From Ophiosphaerella korrae (taxonomy: Eukaryota > Ascomycota > Dothideomycetes > Pleosporales > Phaeosphaeriaceae): a stretch of DNA of 60,553 nucleotides. The stretch spans positions 1 through 60,553 of the forward strand of contig JALNQF010000252.1 of assembly GCA_028456385.1 (NCBI GenBank). Reading direction: 5' to 3'. A model generated the notes under the pieces. It searched no databases. It was not told the origin of the DNA and saw only the letters and a program-made list of their open reading frames with translations. A program made the translations under genes and the position numbers. Below are positions 32,261-45,726 of the stretch, piece by piece (the stretch's first letter is position 1; each line of letters opens with the position of its first letter).

Positions 32261-35158
32261 ATAGATGGCCTTTCCGGTGCGGCAAGCGTGATAGCAGTCG
32301 TCGACTTATCCGCCAAGGTCGCGTCGCTCTGCTTCTAGTACTTAGTCGCGGTCAAGGACGTAAAGAGGGATATCGAACGCCTCTAGCGAAAAGTAACTAA
32401 TATCAAGAGTATCCTTGAAAAGCTTCAACGGCTTTTAGACAAGCAGGACAAGTCGTAGCTCTTTACTACACGCGTTATAGTAGACTCACTAAGAGAATGC
32501 TACTAATAGTTGTAAGGGCTTAAGGCGCAACTTAAGCCTAGCCGAGGCCGTAAAACGATGCAGCGAGTTAGCTTCCGAGCCCTAAAGTGGCCGTTTACTA
32601 GCAAGCAGGTAGAGAAGATAGTCTTTAGCCTTAAGTAGTACGAGCACACTTTCAGCCTTGCGCTTTAAGTTAATTAAACGTAAGTTGCAGTCGCTTAGTA
32701 TTAAACTAGAAGCTAACGATATGTGTAGAGGACTTATCCTTAATATTGATCAAAAGTTGAACCCTCTTAATAAAAAGACTAGCACATTTCTTCTACCTAC
32801 TACTAAAGGCGCTTCCTTCAACTTATATATAGAAGAACACAACTCAACATGCCTCCTAAACACCCGCACCAAGTTATTGCATCACATACAAGGATAGGCA
32901 AAGGACCAGAGCAGTAAATCTATATTCTAGCTAAACAGCGCAGCAGGCACAGGAAAGTCTACAATTACTCGTACTGTTACCTAGGCCTTCGCTGATAAAC
33001 AACAACTTAGAGCTAGCTTCTTCTTTAAGAAAGGCGAGGGCGAGCGCAGCAAAGCTAAGCGATTTTTTACTATAATCGCGACTTAGCTAGCTATTCGCGT
33101 ATTAGAGATAGAGCCTAGAATTAAGAAGGCGATTGAATCTAATCTAGCTATATCTAAGAAGGCTCTAAAAGATTAGTTCGAGAAGTTAATCCTCTAACTA
33201 CTCTTAGAAGTAGTATATCTACTAGCCTTAGCACTACTTGTTGTAATAGATGCGTTAGACGAATGTAAGCGAGATAGCGATATCTACACAATCCTCCAGC
33301 TCCTATCGCGAACAAGGAATCTTAGATTAGTATTGCTCTAGGTTTTCGTAACTAGCCGACCAGAGCTACACATTCGCCTTGGATTCAAGCAAATACTAGA
33401 TAGCACATACAAAGACCTAGTTCTACATAAAGTTATAAAGTAGACAATCTAACATAACATACGTGTTTATATTAAGCATAAACTAGTACAAGTATAGTAG
33501 GAACGATTACTATCGACAGGCTAGCCTAGTATAGATTAAATCGAGGCGCTAGTAGAATAAGCAGTCCCCCTATTTATCTTTGCTGCTACTACGTGCCGAT
33601 ATATTAGCGATCGTTAAGATAATCTAAGAAAGCGCCTAGAGATTATTTTAGGGTATCAAAAAGCGAAAGTCTCGAAACTTAATACGACGTATCTCCCTAT
33701 TCTTAATTAGCTATTTAACGAAGAAGATAAGGAAGACAGAGAGAGGTAGGCCTACAAGTTTCAAGAAATCGTAGGGAGTATAGTTCTCCTAGAGGCTCCT
33801 CTTTCAGCTACGTTACTTACCCATCTTCTTTATATATCTAAGGATAACATTAGTTGCTAACTAGATTCCCTACATTCTATTTTAAGTATACTAGACTACA
33901 ATAACGTGCTAGTGCGGCTCCTACATCTATCCTTTTAGGAATTCCTTGTCGATACATTAAAAAAGGAGAAGAGTCTGTTCTAGGTAGATAAGAGAGTAAG
34001 ACACGAGAAGCTAGCATCCTATTATCTTAAACTTATGTCTAGCCTAGACAGCTTGCAACAGAATATATACGGCTTACAGCCTAGGACTTTAAGAAGCGAG
34101 ATTAATAAAGGAAAGATAATATCAAGTTAACTATCGCCTAAGTTATAGTATACTTACCGTTACTAGGTGTATCACCTTACGCAGAGCCAGCGCCATATTA
34201 GCGATAAGGACGCTGTAGATACGTTCTTCTAGAAACACTTCCTTCACTAGCTTGAAGCGATAAGCCTTGTTAGAGATGCGAACAAATATACTTACCTACT
34301 AGAAACACTTCTTACGCTAGTTAATATAAGTAAGCATGTTATTATTTTACTATATACTACATTAATAACATGCAATACAGTCATCGAACTATGCTGTCTC
34401 TTTATTCCTCCAAGACGCTAGACGATTCACGCTTCAATTCCGACATATACTTAAAGATGCTCCTCTACAAATATATTCCTCTGCTCTTATCTTTGCCCCA
34501 GAGGCAAGTATAGTACAGAAAGCTTTCGTGAACGAAATGCCGGGGTGGATTAAGGCGCTATCAAAGAGGGAAAACAACTAGGATGCTTGCCGCAGCGTGC
34601 TCGAGGGCCATACCGACAACGTTGGCGCCGTCGCCTTTTCGCCAGACGGCCAGCTAGTCGCGTCAGCCTCTTGGGACAAAACGGTGCGGGTGTGGGAGGC
34701 GGCGACAGGGTCGTGCCGCAGCGTGCTCGAGGGCCATACCTCCTCCGTCGGCGCCGTCGCCTTCTCGCCGGACGGCCAGCTGGTCGCGTCGGCCTCTGCG
34801 GACAAAACGGTGCGGGTGTGGGAGGCGGCGACGGGGTCGTGCCGCAGCGTGCTCGAGGGCCATACCAACCTCGTCAGCGCCGTCGCCTTTTCGCCAGACG
34901 GCCAGCTGGTCGCGTCTACCTCTGCGGACAAAACGGCGCGGGTGTGGGAGGCAGCGACGGGGTCGTGCCGCAGCGTGCTCGAGGGCCATACCAGCCGCGT
35001 CCGCGCCGTCGCCTTTTCGCCAGACGGCCAGCTGGCCGCGTCGGCCTCTTGGGACGAAACGGTGCGGGTGTAGGAGGCGGCGACGGGGTCGTGCTGCAGC
35101 GTGCTCGAGGGCCATACCGACCTCGTCAGCGCCCTCTTCTCGCCGGACGGCCAGCATA
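32261..35158 (+). pseudogene. NACHT-WD40 (HET-E-like STAND) gene, RIP-damaged
   Basis: Fungal NLR-type sensor. N-terminal helical domain: DGLSGAASVIAVVDLSAKVA at 32264 onwards, with ata in place of the expected atg at 32261. Then ASFNLYIEEHN, the NACHT P-loop LNSAAGTGKSTITRTV (about 32931-32978), Walker B VVIDALDEC (about 33240-33268), VFVTSRPELHIRLGF, and the helical region FQEIVGSIVLLEAPLS. A WD40 array of 126 bp units follows (34588, 34714, 34840, 34966, 35092). At least 20 stops are TAG/TAA where Trp/Gln are expected. Frame changes occur between N-terminus and NACHT (before 32658) and between NACHT and WD40. The fourth WD unit has TAG at 35071; the fifth has a 3 nt loss and is cut at about 35158. 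These genes act in heterokaryon incompatibility and innate recognition; this copy cannot. Confidence 0.9.
34588..35158 (+). repeat. WD40 tandem array, 126 bp unit x 4.5
   Basis: Units encode [31 protein letters not shown] and EAATGS, 42 residues each. They are nearly identical at DNA level; differences cluster at the few variable residues (DN/SS/NL/SR/DL after GHT; W or A before DKT). This is the pattern of rapidly shuffled HNWD-type repeats. GC-rich, with little RIP apart from the TAG at 35071. Confidence 0.92.
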
Positions 35159-35983
35159 TTCAAACAAATCGAGGTAATATCCCTTTGCATTCCCCTACTA
35201 CGCCATTACCCTCGTTTCACAGAGCGCAGCCGTCTCATATCTTAGTACAAGACTAGTAGATCTGTTCAGGTCAACAGCGGTTGCTATAGCTTCCTTTTAA
35301 ATACTAACTAACATGTTTTACAGTTAACAAAGATGTCGTCTGCTTAGGGTATTCTTTAGGCTGTACTACGCTTCTTAAAATTTGTAGAGCCTAGACCTTT
35401 TCTATACTCTTTGTTTTATTATTATATATTTTATAGAGGGTCCGGGGAGCTGTAAGTATATACTAGGCATTACTGCTCTTCCTATACTTAGTAATAATGA
35501 ACGATAAACAAACACCCTTGGTACTACGCTACAAATAACTAATAACGCTAAAATTCGATACTGTAGATTAAATATAGCCAGGGTACGCTAAAAAAGTACG
35601 CTATAGCAGAAGCATCCTCTTTCCGCCCAGCAAAACTCCTAGAATCTATAATAGCTAGTGTAAGGCAATCTCAAACTTTAAATACTAGTTCTTCCTTTAC
35701 TAGACTACCCGTACGATAGCTCCAAAATCTAGAGGCTTGTTAATACTTATTGTTAAATAGGGAGGAGTATTGCGTTAAGAGCAGGGTTTAAGGCTATAAC
35801 AAGATCAATTAATAGCGTCGCTAATACTATAAAATCTTTCTCTATACGCTAACCTTAGGTAAAAGAAATAGCTAAAGAATAATAGTATACTACCTATAGC
35901 TTAATAGACTTTTATAGAGTAATATAAGAGGACTAAATAGTAAAAATTCCTCGTTATAGAGTACTTCTTACTACGTAGTAAGG
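35159..35983. other. AT-rich flank, no gene seen
   Basis: Grades from GC-normal into RIP-like. No frame, LTR end or TIR recognised. It ends at taagg (35979-35983), the proposed left TSD of GyA-3. Confidence 0.4.
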
Positions 35984-36108
35984 TATTATAGGTGTAACAA
36001 GAGAAATTAAGTTAGAACTAATTAGTCCTAACTTAGGTACTAACGAAGCATAGGACGAGCGGGGTAACAACCTCAATTAGGAAACAACCTACAACTAGGA
36101 CACGTAGT
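35984..36108 (+). repeat. GyA-3 5' LTR, first part
   Basis: Starts tattatagg (RIPed tgttatagg) and shares agaactaattagtcctaact with other LTR-A copies. Cut at gtagt (36104-36108), the TSD of GyA-2. Confidence 0.85.
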
Positions 36109-36534
36109 TGTAATAGGCTACCTATCGTTAACTACAGGCGCCTATAATAGAGGTTAGTAGATTAGGAGGTAATAGTAAAAGCTTGTATAGGATCTGTAAT
36201 AACTATAAACAGTAGAAGATGTTTCGCAACTGTCTTATACTAGCGTTCCGTAGTCAAGGGATTGAATTGCTAATACTATCCTAACAATACGCATCCTACT
36301 AACTATATACTTATTATAATCTATAATCTATAGTTACTAAGACTAGTAGATCGTAGATTGTCTTAATCTATAATCTATTAATACTAAGAATCTATAGATT
36401 ATAAATTACCCTAGGTGTCCTAATTATGTGTAGTCTCCTAATCAAGATTATTACCCTACTCGTCCTATACTTCGTTAGCACCTAAGTTAAGACTAATTAG
36501 TTCTATCTCGATTTCTTCTATTATGCTTGTAACA
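36109..36534 (-). repeat. GyA-2 3' LTR
   Basis: 426 bp, tgtaataggc ... cttgtaaca; both ends keep TG/CA. Confidence 0.9.
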
Positions 36535-36883
36535 CTATCTCCTCCTCTAGATAGGTCCTAGTTTATCTATCCTAGAGCTAGAGTTATTAATCTAGTTTCT
36601 TCGTTAATATAGAGTTCTTTATCCTCCCTTATACCTATTTTATCTACACGTCGTTACTATCTTCTTACTAATCGTGTGTTACGTAATAGTGTTAAAATAT
36701 TTCTTTATTCTTATTATACTTCTCCTAAATTAAATCCTAAGTCTCTTCTTTATATTATTTCTATAAATAATAGTAGAGCTTATAAGGCGTATATTTGTAT
36801 AAACATATATAGTTCTTGTAACGTGTTTAGTGTCTCTCTTTCTAAGTATATATTTATTATACTTATTCTTGCGTCTAAGCTTA

Positions 36884-37231
36884 ATAATAATAGAGAAAGC
36901 TATTAACTAGACTTAAGAGAAATTACTATCTTAAATTATAGAGGCTAAAGCTAAGTATAAGTAAATCTAAGAGCTTACGTAGAGTAAGCTAGTAGAGAAT
37001 TAAGCTTGTCTCTCTTGTCTTTATAAGATAAAGGCCTTAAATAATAAGAAATTAGCTAAGTAGTTAGTAGCTCTAGAAGCTAAGCTAGACTTAGATAAGG
37101 CGTTTATTATAGTAGATCCTATATTAGATATTTTTAACATCTCTCTATTTGTTGTTAGTAATATTAGTTCTTTTAGTTTACTACTAGGCGTTCTAGAGGG
37201 TTTTAACTTTAGTAGTTTTCTAGTTTCTTAA
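36884..37231 (+). other. Antisense accessory frame in GyA-2
   Basis: Same frame as 1960-2313 but 6 nt shorter, again with EAKAK, SKLVEN and NNKKLAK blocks and RIP-type stops. Confidence 0.3.
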
Positions 37232-40200
37232 GGTAATTAAGATTATCTTCTAGTTCCTATATTTTCTCCTATAGTTGTCTTTTTTTATCTATACCTATCT
37301 ATTCTACTAAGTAGTAGTTTCTCCTATTTTAGAACTAGTACTATAAGATTTTCTTAACTTCTTATTCTTTTTATTCTCTATATATATCTACTTTATATAC
37401 TAGTAGTTCTACTTCTTATAGTACTTGTTCTAGTAGAGCTACGTAGAATATTAGGTGTATCTTTATTTTGTTTAGTAGCTTTAATCTAAATATAACTAGT
37501 GTAACTTCTTTTTTAATTTTGTATAGTCTTATCTTAACGTAGTCTAGTTTTAAACTTAGTTATTTACTCTTAATATTTTTCTATACTAACTATACTTTGT
37601 TCTAAACACTATTTTCTACTTATCTCCTTTCTTAATTCTAATCTAGTAGTATACGTTCTAGATATCTAGTTTTATAAAGATTTTTATTTTTTATAGTCTA
37701 TCTTGTATTTTATCTATTTATAGTAGTAGGTATTAGTTCTTATTTATAATTGCGTTAGTCTTTCTAAAATCTACGTAAGGTCTTTTATTACTAGTCTCTT
37801 TTTTGTCTATAAATATAAGACTATATACTACTAAGGATTTAGATTCCTTTATCTATCCCTTTTTTATTACATTTTAGATAAATATTCGTTTAATTTTAGA
37901 CTCTTCTTCTATTTTTTAGTAGACTAGGCTCTATCCTACGTTTTTACCTTTTTCTAGTTCTAACGCTAAGTCCTATAGTTAATATTCTAGAAGATAATCT
38001 TCTAGCTCTATAAGCTATTTCTCCTATTTTTTATATTCTTTAAGAAATTCTCTTTTATAAGTACTTATATTAGCTTTTAATATATCTATTTTATAGTAGT
38101 AAATCTTTCCTATTCTCTAATTAATATATAGGTTAGTTATTTATAACTATAGTATTCCTAATATTATATCTTATTTATTATTAATTATTGTTATATCTAT
38201 AACTATATTCTTAATTTCTAGTCCTTCTAACCTTAGTATTAAAAGTACTATCTTAAACTATATAAGTTTCTAGAATAGTTTTCCTTTAATTATACTTAGT
38301 TATTAAGAGTATCTTTTTATTATATATTTTATTCTTTGTGTTTCTATAAACTTCTTTAATATAAAGTTCCTTGTAGCTCTACTATTAATTATTAATTATA
38401 CTTCCTTTCTTTAGTATATACTTATCTCTATAATATATAGGCCTCTTATACCTTCTAGCCTTTCTTACTTAGGTAACTTTATAAATTATCTATCTTTTTA
38501 GAGCTATAGCCTTACTTTAAGTTTATATATTTTATACTTTAGATATTTATTATTTATATATTTATACTAAAGTCTTCCTTAGACGTATTTCTTAGTTAGC
38601 TTAAGTCTAGGCCTTACTACTAAGTATCTATCTTTTAGGATTATCTCTTATCCTTAAATGTTTTCTACTATAATTACTCTTGTATAGTTATAACCTCTTC
38701 TTCTTATAGGCTATATATTGTTATTTACTTTAGGGTTTCTATATATAATATAATTCTTATCTAGGTATAATATCTATAATACTTTAAAGTATACTAGATA
38801 TTCTAAGTCTATTATTTTATTATCTCCTTCCTAGTATTTGTCTTTACTAGGTGTATTTATTATTAGGATATAGTATACTACTAGTACTCTTAGTATATAG
38901 GCTTTATTAATCTATTACGTTTTTCTTATAAAGTACTACTATTCTTTCTATATAGGTATTCTTCTTACTATAACTATATATTACTTTATCTATTCTTAAA
39001 ATAGTATAAACTTTATTTCTTTAGGATTGCGTTCTTTCTAGTCTTTATATACTTCCTCTATACTTATAACTATTAAGTATATTTAAATAAACTTCTATTC
39101 TTTATTTCGTTCCTCTATATCTATTATTATATAGCTATTATAGCTATATACTATTAGCTAGGTATACTCTATACTTCTTATACTAACTTATCTTTTACTA
39201 CCTTGTAGTCTTTTAGAGGTAGTTATAGTAGTCTCTTTATCTAGTGCTAGTCCTTTAGCTTAGATTAATAGTACTAGGGGCTCTTCCCCTTTTAAATCTT
39301 CTATTAGTAAGTCTATTACTTAAGCTATTTCTTTTAGCTAAGCTTTTATTCTTTCCTTTATTATAGCTACTCTATATCTATATTTCTATAAGAACTATAC
39401 TACTCTCTATTTACTAGAAAGATATATATAGTAGTTATTATTATAATAAAAGGTCTAATAAAGTATTTTATATAGTACTTCTTTACTTCTAGCTACTTTT
39501 TCCTAGGGTTTAGCCTATACTTATAGTACTTCTTTCTTCTTTTTAGTTATTTTTAACTATATTTCTTTCTTTAGGTCTTTACTTCTATAGTCCTTTACAA
39601 AGTATCCTAGTTTCCTATATTTATAGTATATTATATCCTTCTTCTTTTATAATTAGTAGTCTTTTGCGTAGTAGCTTTTCTTACTATAATTAAAGTACGT
39701 AAAGTCTTTGTTTTTTTTCTTTCTCTTATCTTTATTAGTATTAAGGATTATTAGGTCTCCCTTGTTATAATTCTAGGTATAACCTCTATATTTGTTCTTC
39801 TTCTATTCTTAAAGGTTATTATTAATTTAGATTACTTATTACTTTAAGGCTTCTGGTATTTATAGTTTTGCTATGTAGATTATTTTGTATAAAATCTTAG
39901 AATTTAGTCTTTATTTAAATTGTAATATTAAAGCTAACTTGTTCTATTCTATATTTTAGGATAGTTATTTAAATTATAATATATACTTAAGAATACTCTA
40001 ACTTTGTATAAGATTTTCTAGCTATTCTTTAGCTTGTTAGATAATATCTATATCTCTAAATACTACTCTTATTTGTTTAGTAAAGTATTTGTAACTTCTA
40101 AAAATAGCTCTAGTCTTATCTTTCTAGGTTATTAGAGAATATGTTGTATAATCTATCTAGTAAAGTTTATACTATCTTATTATATCTTCTTCTAGGTGTA

Positions 40201-40669
40201 ATCTAATATATATTACCTTTTTTTCTTCTATATCAAAGTATAGTGCTTATATATCTATCTAGAGTTATACTAATATAATAAAGAGTCTTAGTTTTTCTCT
40301 TATTCTATTAAACTTCTTAAGGTCAAGTATCTTTAGTAGTTTCTTTGTCGCACTTATCTCTAGTCTTTAGGTAATTAGTTCTATTTAGTTCTAGCCTACA
40401 ATAATAGCTTTAATTTATACTTTATTCTACTTTGCGTAATCTTAAAGCTCCTTGTTTTACGTCTCTAAGGTATTAATTACTATCTTTATATCTTCTTTGT
40501 CTAAGATTAAATTATTAATTTAGTCTTTAATTATTTCCTATATAGTACTATTAGACTTATAACTACTCCTAGGGGCTTTACTAGTTTTAGTTAAACTTTC
40601 TACTATTATATTAGCTAGACTATACGTTACTTACGCTTTACTTCTTGTAATAACTAAATTAGTAAGGTA

Positions 40670-41093
40670 TAATAGGCTACCTATTATTAACTATAGGCGC
40701 CTATAATAGGAGTTAGTAGATTAGGAAGTAATAGTAAAAGCTTGTATAGGATTTATAATAACTATAAATAGTAGAAGATATTTTGTAACTATCTTATACT
40801 AGCGTTCTATAGTTAAGGGATTGAATTAGTAATACTATCTTAATAATATATATCCTACTAACTATATACTTGTTATAATCTATAATCTATAGTTACTAAG
40901 ACTAGTAGATTATAGATTATCTTAATCTATAATCTATTAATACTAAGAATCTATAGATTATAGATTACTCTAGGTATCTTAATTATATATAGTCTCCTAA
41001 TCGAGATTATTACTTTACTCGTCCTATACTTTGTTAGTACCTAAGTTAGGACTAATTAGTTCTATCTCGATTTCTTCTATTACGCCTATAATA
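40670..41093 (-). repeat. GyA-2 5' LTR
   Basis: About 424 bp, tataataggctacc ... cctataata, collinear with 36109-36534. The left boundary is set by the shared tataatagg terminus (positions +/-2). Confidence 0.88.
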
Positions 41094-41098
41094 GTAGT

Positions 41099-41463
41099 AG
41101 TAATCTATAATAACGCACTAATAGATTAAGGTAATCTGTAGTTACGTGCAAATAGATTAGTAGTAATCTATAATAACGTAATAATAGATTAAGGTAATCT
41201 ATAGTTACGTATAAATAGATTAGTAGTAATCTATAATGCTATATAAATAGATTAATATAAGTATATAATTAATAGGATGCGTATTGTTAGGATACTATTA
41301 GTAATTCAATTACTAACTATAAGCGATAATACTAAGATAGTTATAAAATATTTTCTATTATTTATAGTCTATTATAGATTAAAACACGAGCTTTATTATT
41401 ACTTTTTAATCTTCTAATACCTTTTTAGGCTACTAGGAAGACGACCCTAGTAAGCCTATTATA
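41099..41463 (+). repeat. GyA-3 5' LTR, second part
   Basis: Continues from 36108. It holds an expanded tandem of about 58 bp (agtaatctataataacg...) at 41097-41240, so the total LTR of about 490 bp is longer than in the other copies. Ends cctattata followed by ccttgctaatttagttatta, the presumed primer-binding region. Confidence 0.8.
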
Positions 41464-44400
41464 CCTTGCTAATTTAGTTATTAAGAGAAGTAAAGCGTAA
41501 GTAGCGTATAGTCTAGCTAATACAATAGTAGAAAGTTTAATAAGTAAAGTACCTAGGAGTAGTTATAAGTTAGATAGTACTATATAGGAAATAATTAAGG
41601 ATTGTATAAATAAACTAATTAACAATAAAGAAGATCTAAAAATAGTAATTAAAGTATTAGAAACGTAGAATAAGGAACTACAAGACTACTTAAAGTAGAA
41701 TAAAGTATAAATTAAAGCTATTATTAAAGGATAGAACTAAATAGAACTAATTACCTAACAACTAAAAATAAGTATAACAAAGAAACTACCTAAGATACTT
41801 GTCCTTAGAAAATTTAATAGAATAAGGGAAGAATTAAGACTCTTTATAGTATTAGTATAACTCTAGATAAATATACAAGTACTATACTTTAATATAGAAG
41901 AAAAGAAGGTAATATATATTAGAATGCACCTTAAAAAGGATATAATAAGATAGTTTAAACCTTACTAGATAGACTATATAATATATACTCTAATAAACTA
42001 GAAGGATAAAACTAGAGCTATTTTTAGAAGTTATAAATACTTTACTAAGCGAATAAAAGTAGTATTTAGGGATATAGATGTTACCTAATAAGCTAAAGAA
42101 AAACTAGAGAGACTAAAATAGAATAAGAGTATTCTTAAGTACGTATTATATTTTAAACAACTATTACAAAATATAGAATAGAATAAATTAGCCCTAATAT
42201 TATAATTTAAACAAGGATTAAATAAGAAAATCTAATATAAAATAATCTATATAGAGAAGCTAAGGATATTAGAAGCCCTAAAGTAATAAGTAATATAAAT
42301 TAATAATAATCTTCGAGAATAGAAGAAGAATAAGTATAGTAGCTAATCTAGAAACTAGGACGCTAGAGACCCTATACTCCTTAATACTAATAAGGATAGA
42401 AAGAAAAAGAAGAATAAAAACTTTACGTACTTTAACTATAGTAAGAAAAGCTACTACGTAAAAGACTACTAATTATAAAAGAAGAAGGATATAGTATACT
42501 ATAAATATAAGAAACTAGGATACTTTGTAAAAGACTATAAAAGTAAAGACTTTAAGAAAGATAAAGAAGCTTAGTTAAAAACGATAGAAAAGAAAAAAGA
42601 AGTACTATAAGTATAAGCTAAACCCTAAGAGAAAGTAGCTAGAAGTAAAGAAATATAATATATAATACTCTATTAGACCTTTTATTATAAAGATAACTAC
42701 TATATATACCTTTTTAGTAAGTAAAGAGTAGGATATTTCTTATAATAGAGAAGTAAAGTAGTAGTAATAAAGGAAAGAATAAAAGTATAGCTAAAAGAAA
42801 TAGTATATATAATAAACCTACTAATAGAAGACTTAGAAGGGAAAGAACCCTAGATTCTATTAATCTAGGCTAAAGGACTAGCACTAGATAAAGAGACTAC
42901 TATAGCTTCTTCTAAAGGACTTTAAGAAAGTAAAAGAAAAGTTAGTATAAAAAGTATAAAGTATACCTAGCTAGATATATATAGCTATAATAGCTATATA
43001 ATAATAGATATAGAGAAATAAAATAGAGAATAGAAGTTTATTTAGAAATACTTACTAGTTATAAGTATAGAGGAAGCGTACAAAGACTAGAAAGAACGTA
43101 ATCTAAAAGAAATAAAGTATACGCTATTTTAGAAATAGATAAAATAATATATAGTTATAGTAAAAAGAATACCTATATAAAAAGAGTAGTAATACCTTAT
43201 AAGAAAAATATAATAGATTAATAAAGCCTATACACTAAGGATACTAATAGTATATTATATCCTAATAATAGATATACCTAGAAAAGACAAATACTAAGAA
43301 AAAGATAATAAAATAATAGATCTAAAATACCTAGTATACTTTAAAGTATTATAGATATTATACTTAGATAAGAATTATATTATATATAAGAACTCTAAAG
43401 TAAATAATAATATATAGCTTATAAGAAGAAGAGGCTATAACTATATAAGAGTAATCTAAGTAGAAGATATCTAAAGATAGGAAATAATCTAAGAAGATAG
43501 ATACTTAGTAGTAAGGCTAAGACTAAAACTATCTAAGAAATACGTCTAAAGAAGACTATAGTACAAATACACGTATAATAAATACTTAAAATATAAAGAG
43601 TATAAATTTAAAGTAAAGCTATAGCTTTAAAAAGATAGATAATTTACAAAATTACCTAAGTAAGACAAGCTAAAAAGTATAGGAGGCTTATATATTATAA
43701 AAACAAGTACGTACTAAAGAAAGAAAGTATAATTAATAATTAATAGTAGAGCTATAAAGAACTTTATATCTAAGAAGTTTATAGAAATATAAGGAATAAG
43801 TTATATAATAAAGAAATATCCTTAACAACTAAGTATAATTAAGAGAAAACTATTCTAGGAACCTATTAGGTTCGAAACAGTTCCCTCTACGCTAGAACTA
43901 GAAGGAATAACAATTAAGAATATAGTTATAGATATAACAACAATTAATAATAAATAAGATATAATACTAAGAATACTATAGTTATAGATAACTAACCTAT
44001 ATATTAATTAGAGAATAAGAAAAATTAGCTACTATAAAATAAACATATTAAAAGCTAACATAAGTACCTATAAAGGAAAATTCCCTAAAGAATATAAGAA
44101 ATAGGAGAAATAGCTTATAGAGCTTAAAGATTATCTTCTAGAATATTAGCTATAGGACTTAGCGATAGACCTAAAAGAAGATAAAGACGTAGGTTAGAGC
44201 CTAGTCTATAGAAAAACTAAAAAAGAATCTAAGATTAAACAAACGTTTATTAAAAACGTACTAAAGAAAAGATAAATATAAGAATCTAAGTCCTTAGTAG
44301 TATATAGACTTATCTTTATAGATAAGAAAGAAATAAGTAATAAAAGACCTTATATAGACTTTAGAAAAACTAATATAATTATAAGTAAGAACTAATACCT

Positions 44401-45317
44401 ATTACTATAAATAGATAGAATATAAGATAAGCTATAAAGAGTAAAAATCTTTACAAAACTAGATATCTAGAACGCCTACTACTAGATTAGAATTAAGAAA
44501 AGTAATAAATAGAAAATAGTATTTAGAATATAGTATAGACTATATAAATATCTAGTTATACTACTTAGCTTAATAAACGTACTAGTAGCCTTTTAAGAAA
44601 GAATTAATATAGTACTAAGAGAGTACTTAGACGTATTTATATTTATATACTTAGATAATACCTTTATATTCTTAGAAATAGAAAAAGAACACATATAATA
44701 TATATATAAGGTACTAGAGAAACTAGTAGAAAGTAAGCTATTCCTTAAAATAAGAAAATACAAATTCTATATAAAACAAAAAGATTTTTTAGAGTTTATT
44801 ATTAAACTAGGAAAAATTAAGATTAATCTAGAAAAGATTAAGTTAATTAATAAATAGCTAATACGAAGATACCTAAAAGAAGTATAATAATTCTATAAGT
44901 TAGTAAACTTTTATAGAAAATTAATAGTAGAATAGTCTAAAGATATAGAACTAATAAATAGACTTATAAAAAAAGATACACTATTTAAATAGATAAAAGA
45001 ATGCGATAAGGTATTTAATATAATTAAGAGGAAATTTATAGAAAACCTAGTTATTAGAATATATAACCTAGACCTACTAGTAATAGTAAAAATAGATATA
45101 TCTAATTTAGTCTATAGAATAGTACGAATATAGGAAGACCTAAAGACTAAAAAGAAATACTTAGTTAAATACTTCTCTAAGAAAATAAAGCTAGTAGAGC
45201 TTAACTGGCTAATTTATAATAAGGAGATACTAGTAATCTATAAAGTATTTAAGTAATAGAAAGTATACTTATAAGGAGTAGAGTATTAAATAAAGGTTTA
45301 TATAAACTATAAGAATC

Positions 45318-45588
45318 TATAAAGAAGTTATCTCTTATATCTCTTATTTTCGCACTAATATTAGTAAGTTTATAACTTACTAATATTACAAACTTACTAA
45401 CATTACAAACTTACTAATATTACGAACTTACTAATATTTAACTACCTTTTTACTTTTAGTTAGCGCTTAGTAAGCTACTAGGTATATATACCTAGTACTT
45501 ACTTAGATAGCTTTATCTACTATTTACTCTTTTTAGTTAATTATTAAAACTACCTTATTAAGTTATCTTACGTAAAGTCTACTTTATA
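45318..45588 (-). mobile_element. Solo LTR-C in GyA-3
   Basis: 271 bp, tataaagaagttatctc ... agtctactttata. TSD gaatc (45313-45317) / aaatc (45589-45593), a single G-to-A apart. It contains a short cttactaatatta minisatellite. It interrupts the RNase H region of GyA-3. Confidence 0.88.
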
Positions 45589-45726
45589 AAATCTTATAGA
45601 ATTTATAATAAATAAAGACTTATTATAATACTATATAAGATAGTAAAAGTTCTTATTAATATTTAACTTAGAAATTATATATATAAAAGAGAAAGATAAT
45701 TAATTTATAGATACCTTTAGTAGAAG

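Larger units (their letters stand above)
36109..41093 (-). mobile_element. GyA-2, internally deleted chromovirus
   Basis: 4985 bp with LTRs 36109-36534 and about 40670-41093 and TSD gtagt at 36104-36108 and 41094-41098. Collinear with GyA-1 except for one deletion of about 2.0 kb at 37600: sequence matching GyA-1 position about 2680 jumps to about 4705, removing integrase, RNase H and part of RT. Gag, protease and the antisense frame remain. It sits head-on to its host LTR (minus against plus). Heavily RIPed. Confidence 0.93.

Noticed and set aside
32023..32400. 125-codon plus-strand frame across the MITE edge
   Set aside because: It begins inside the MITE TIR and is out of frame with the recognisable NLR N-terminus.
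34578..35190. Long frames antisense or out of frame to the WD40 array
   Set aside because: They are periodic shadows of the 126 bp unit in other frames (GC-rich repeat) and lack any domain.
36676..36906. 76-codon frame, with a homologue at 59308-59538
   Set aside because: It lies in the extra region of GyA on the strand opposite to the element. Its Ser/Ile/Tyr-rich product is what RIPed AT-rich DNA gives, and the sense strand reads better.
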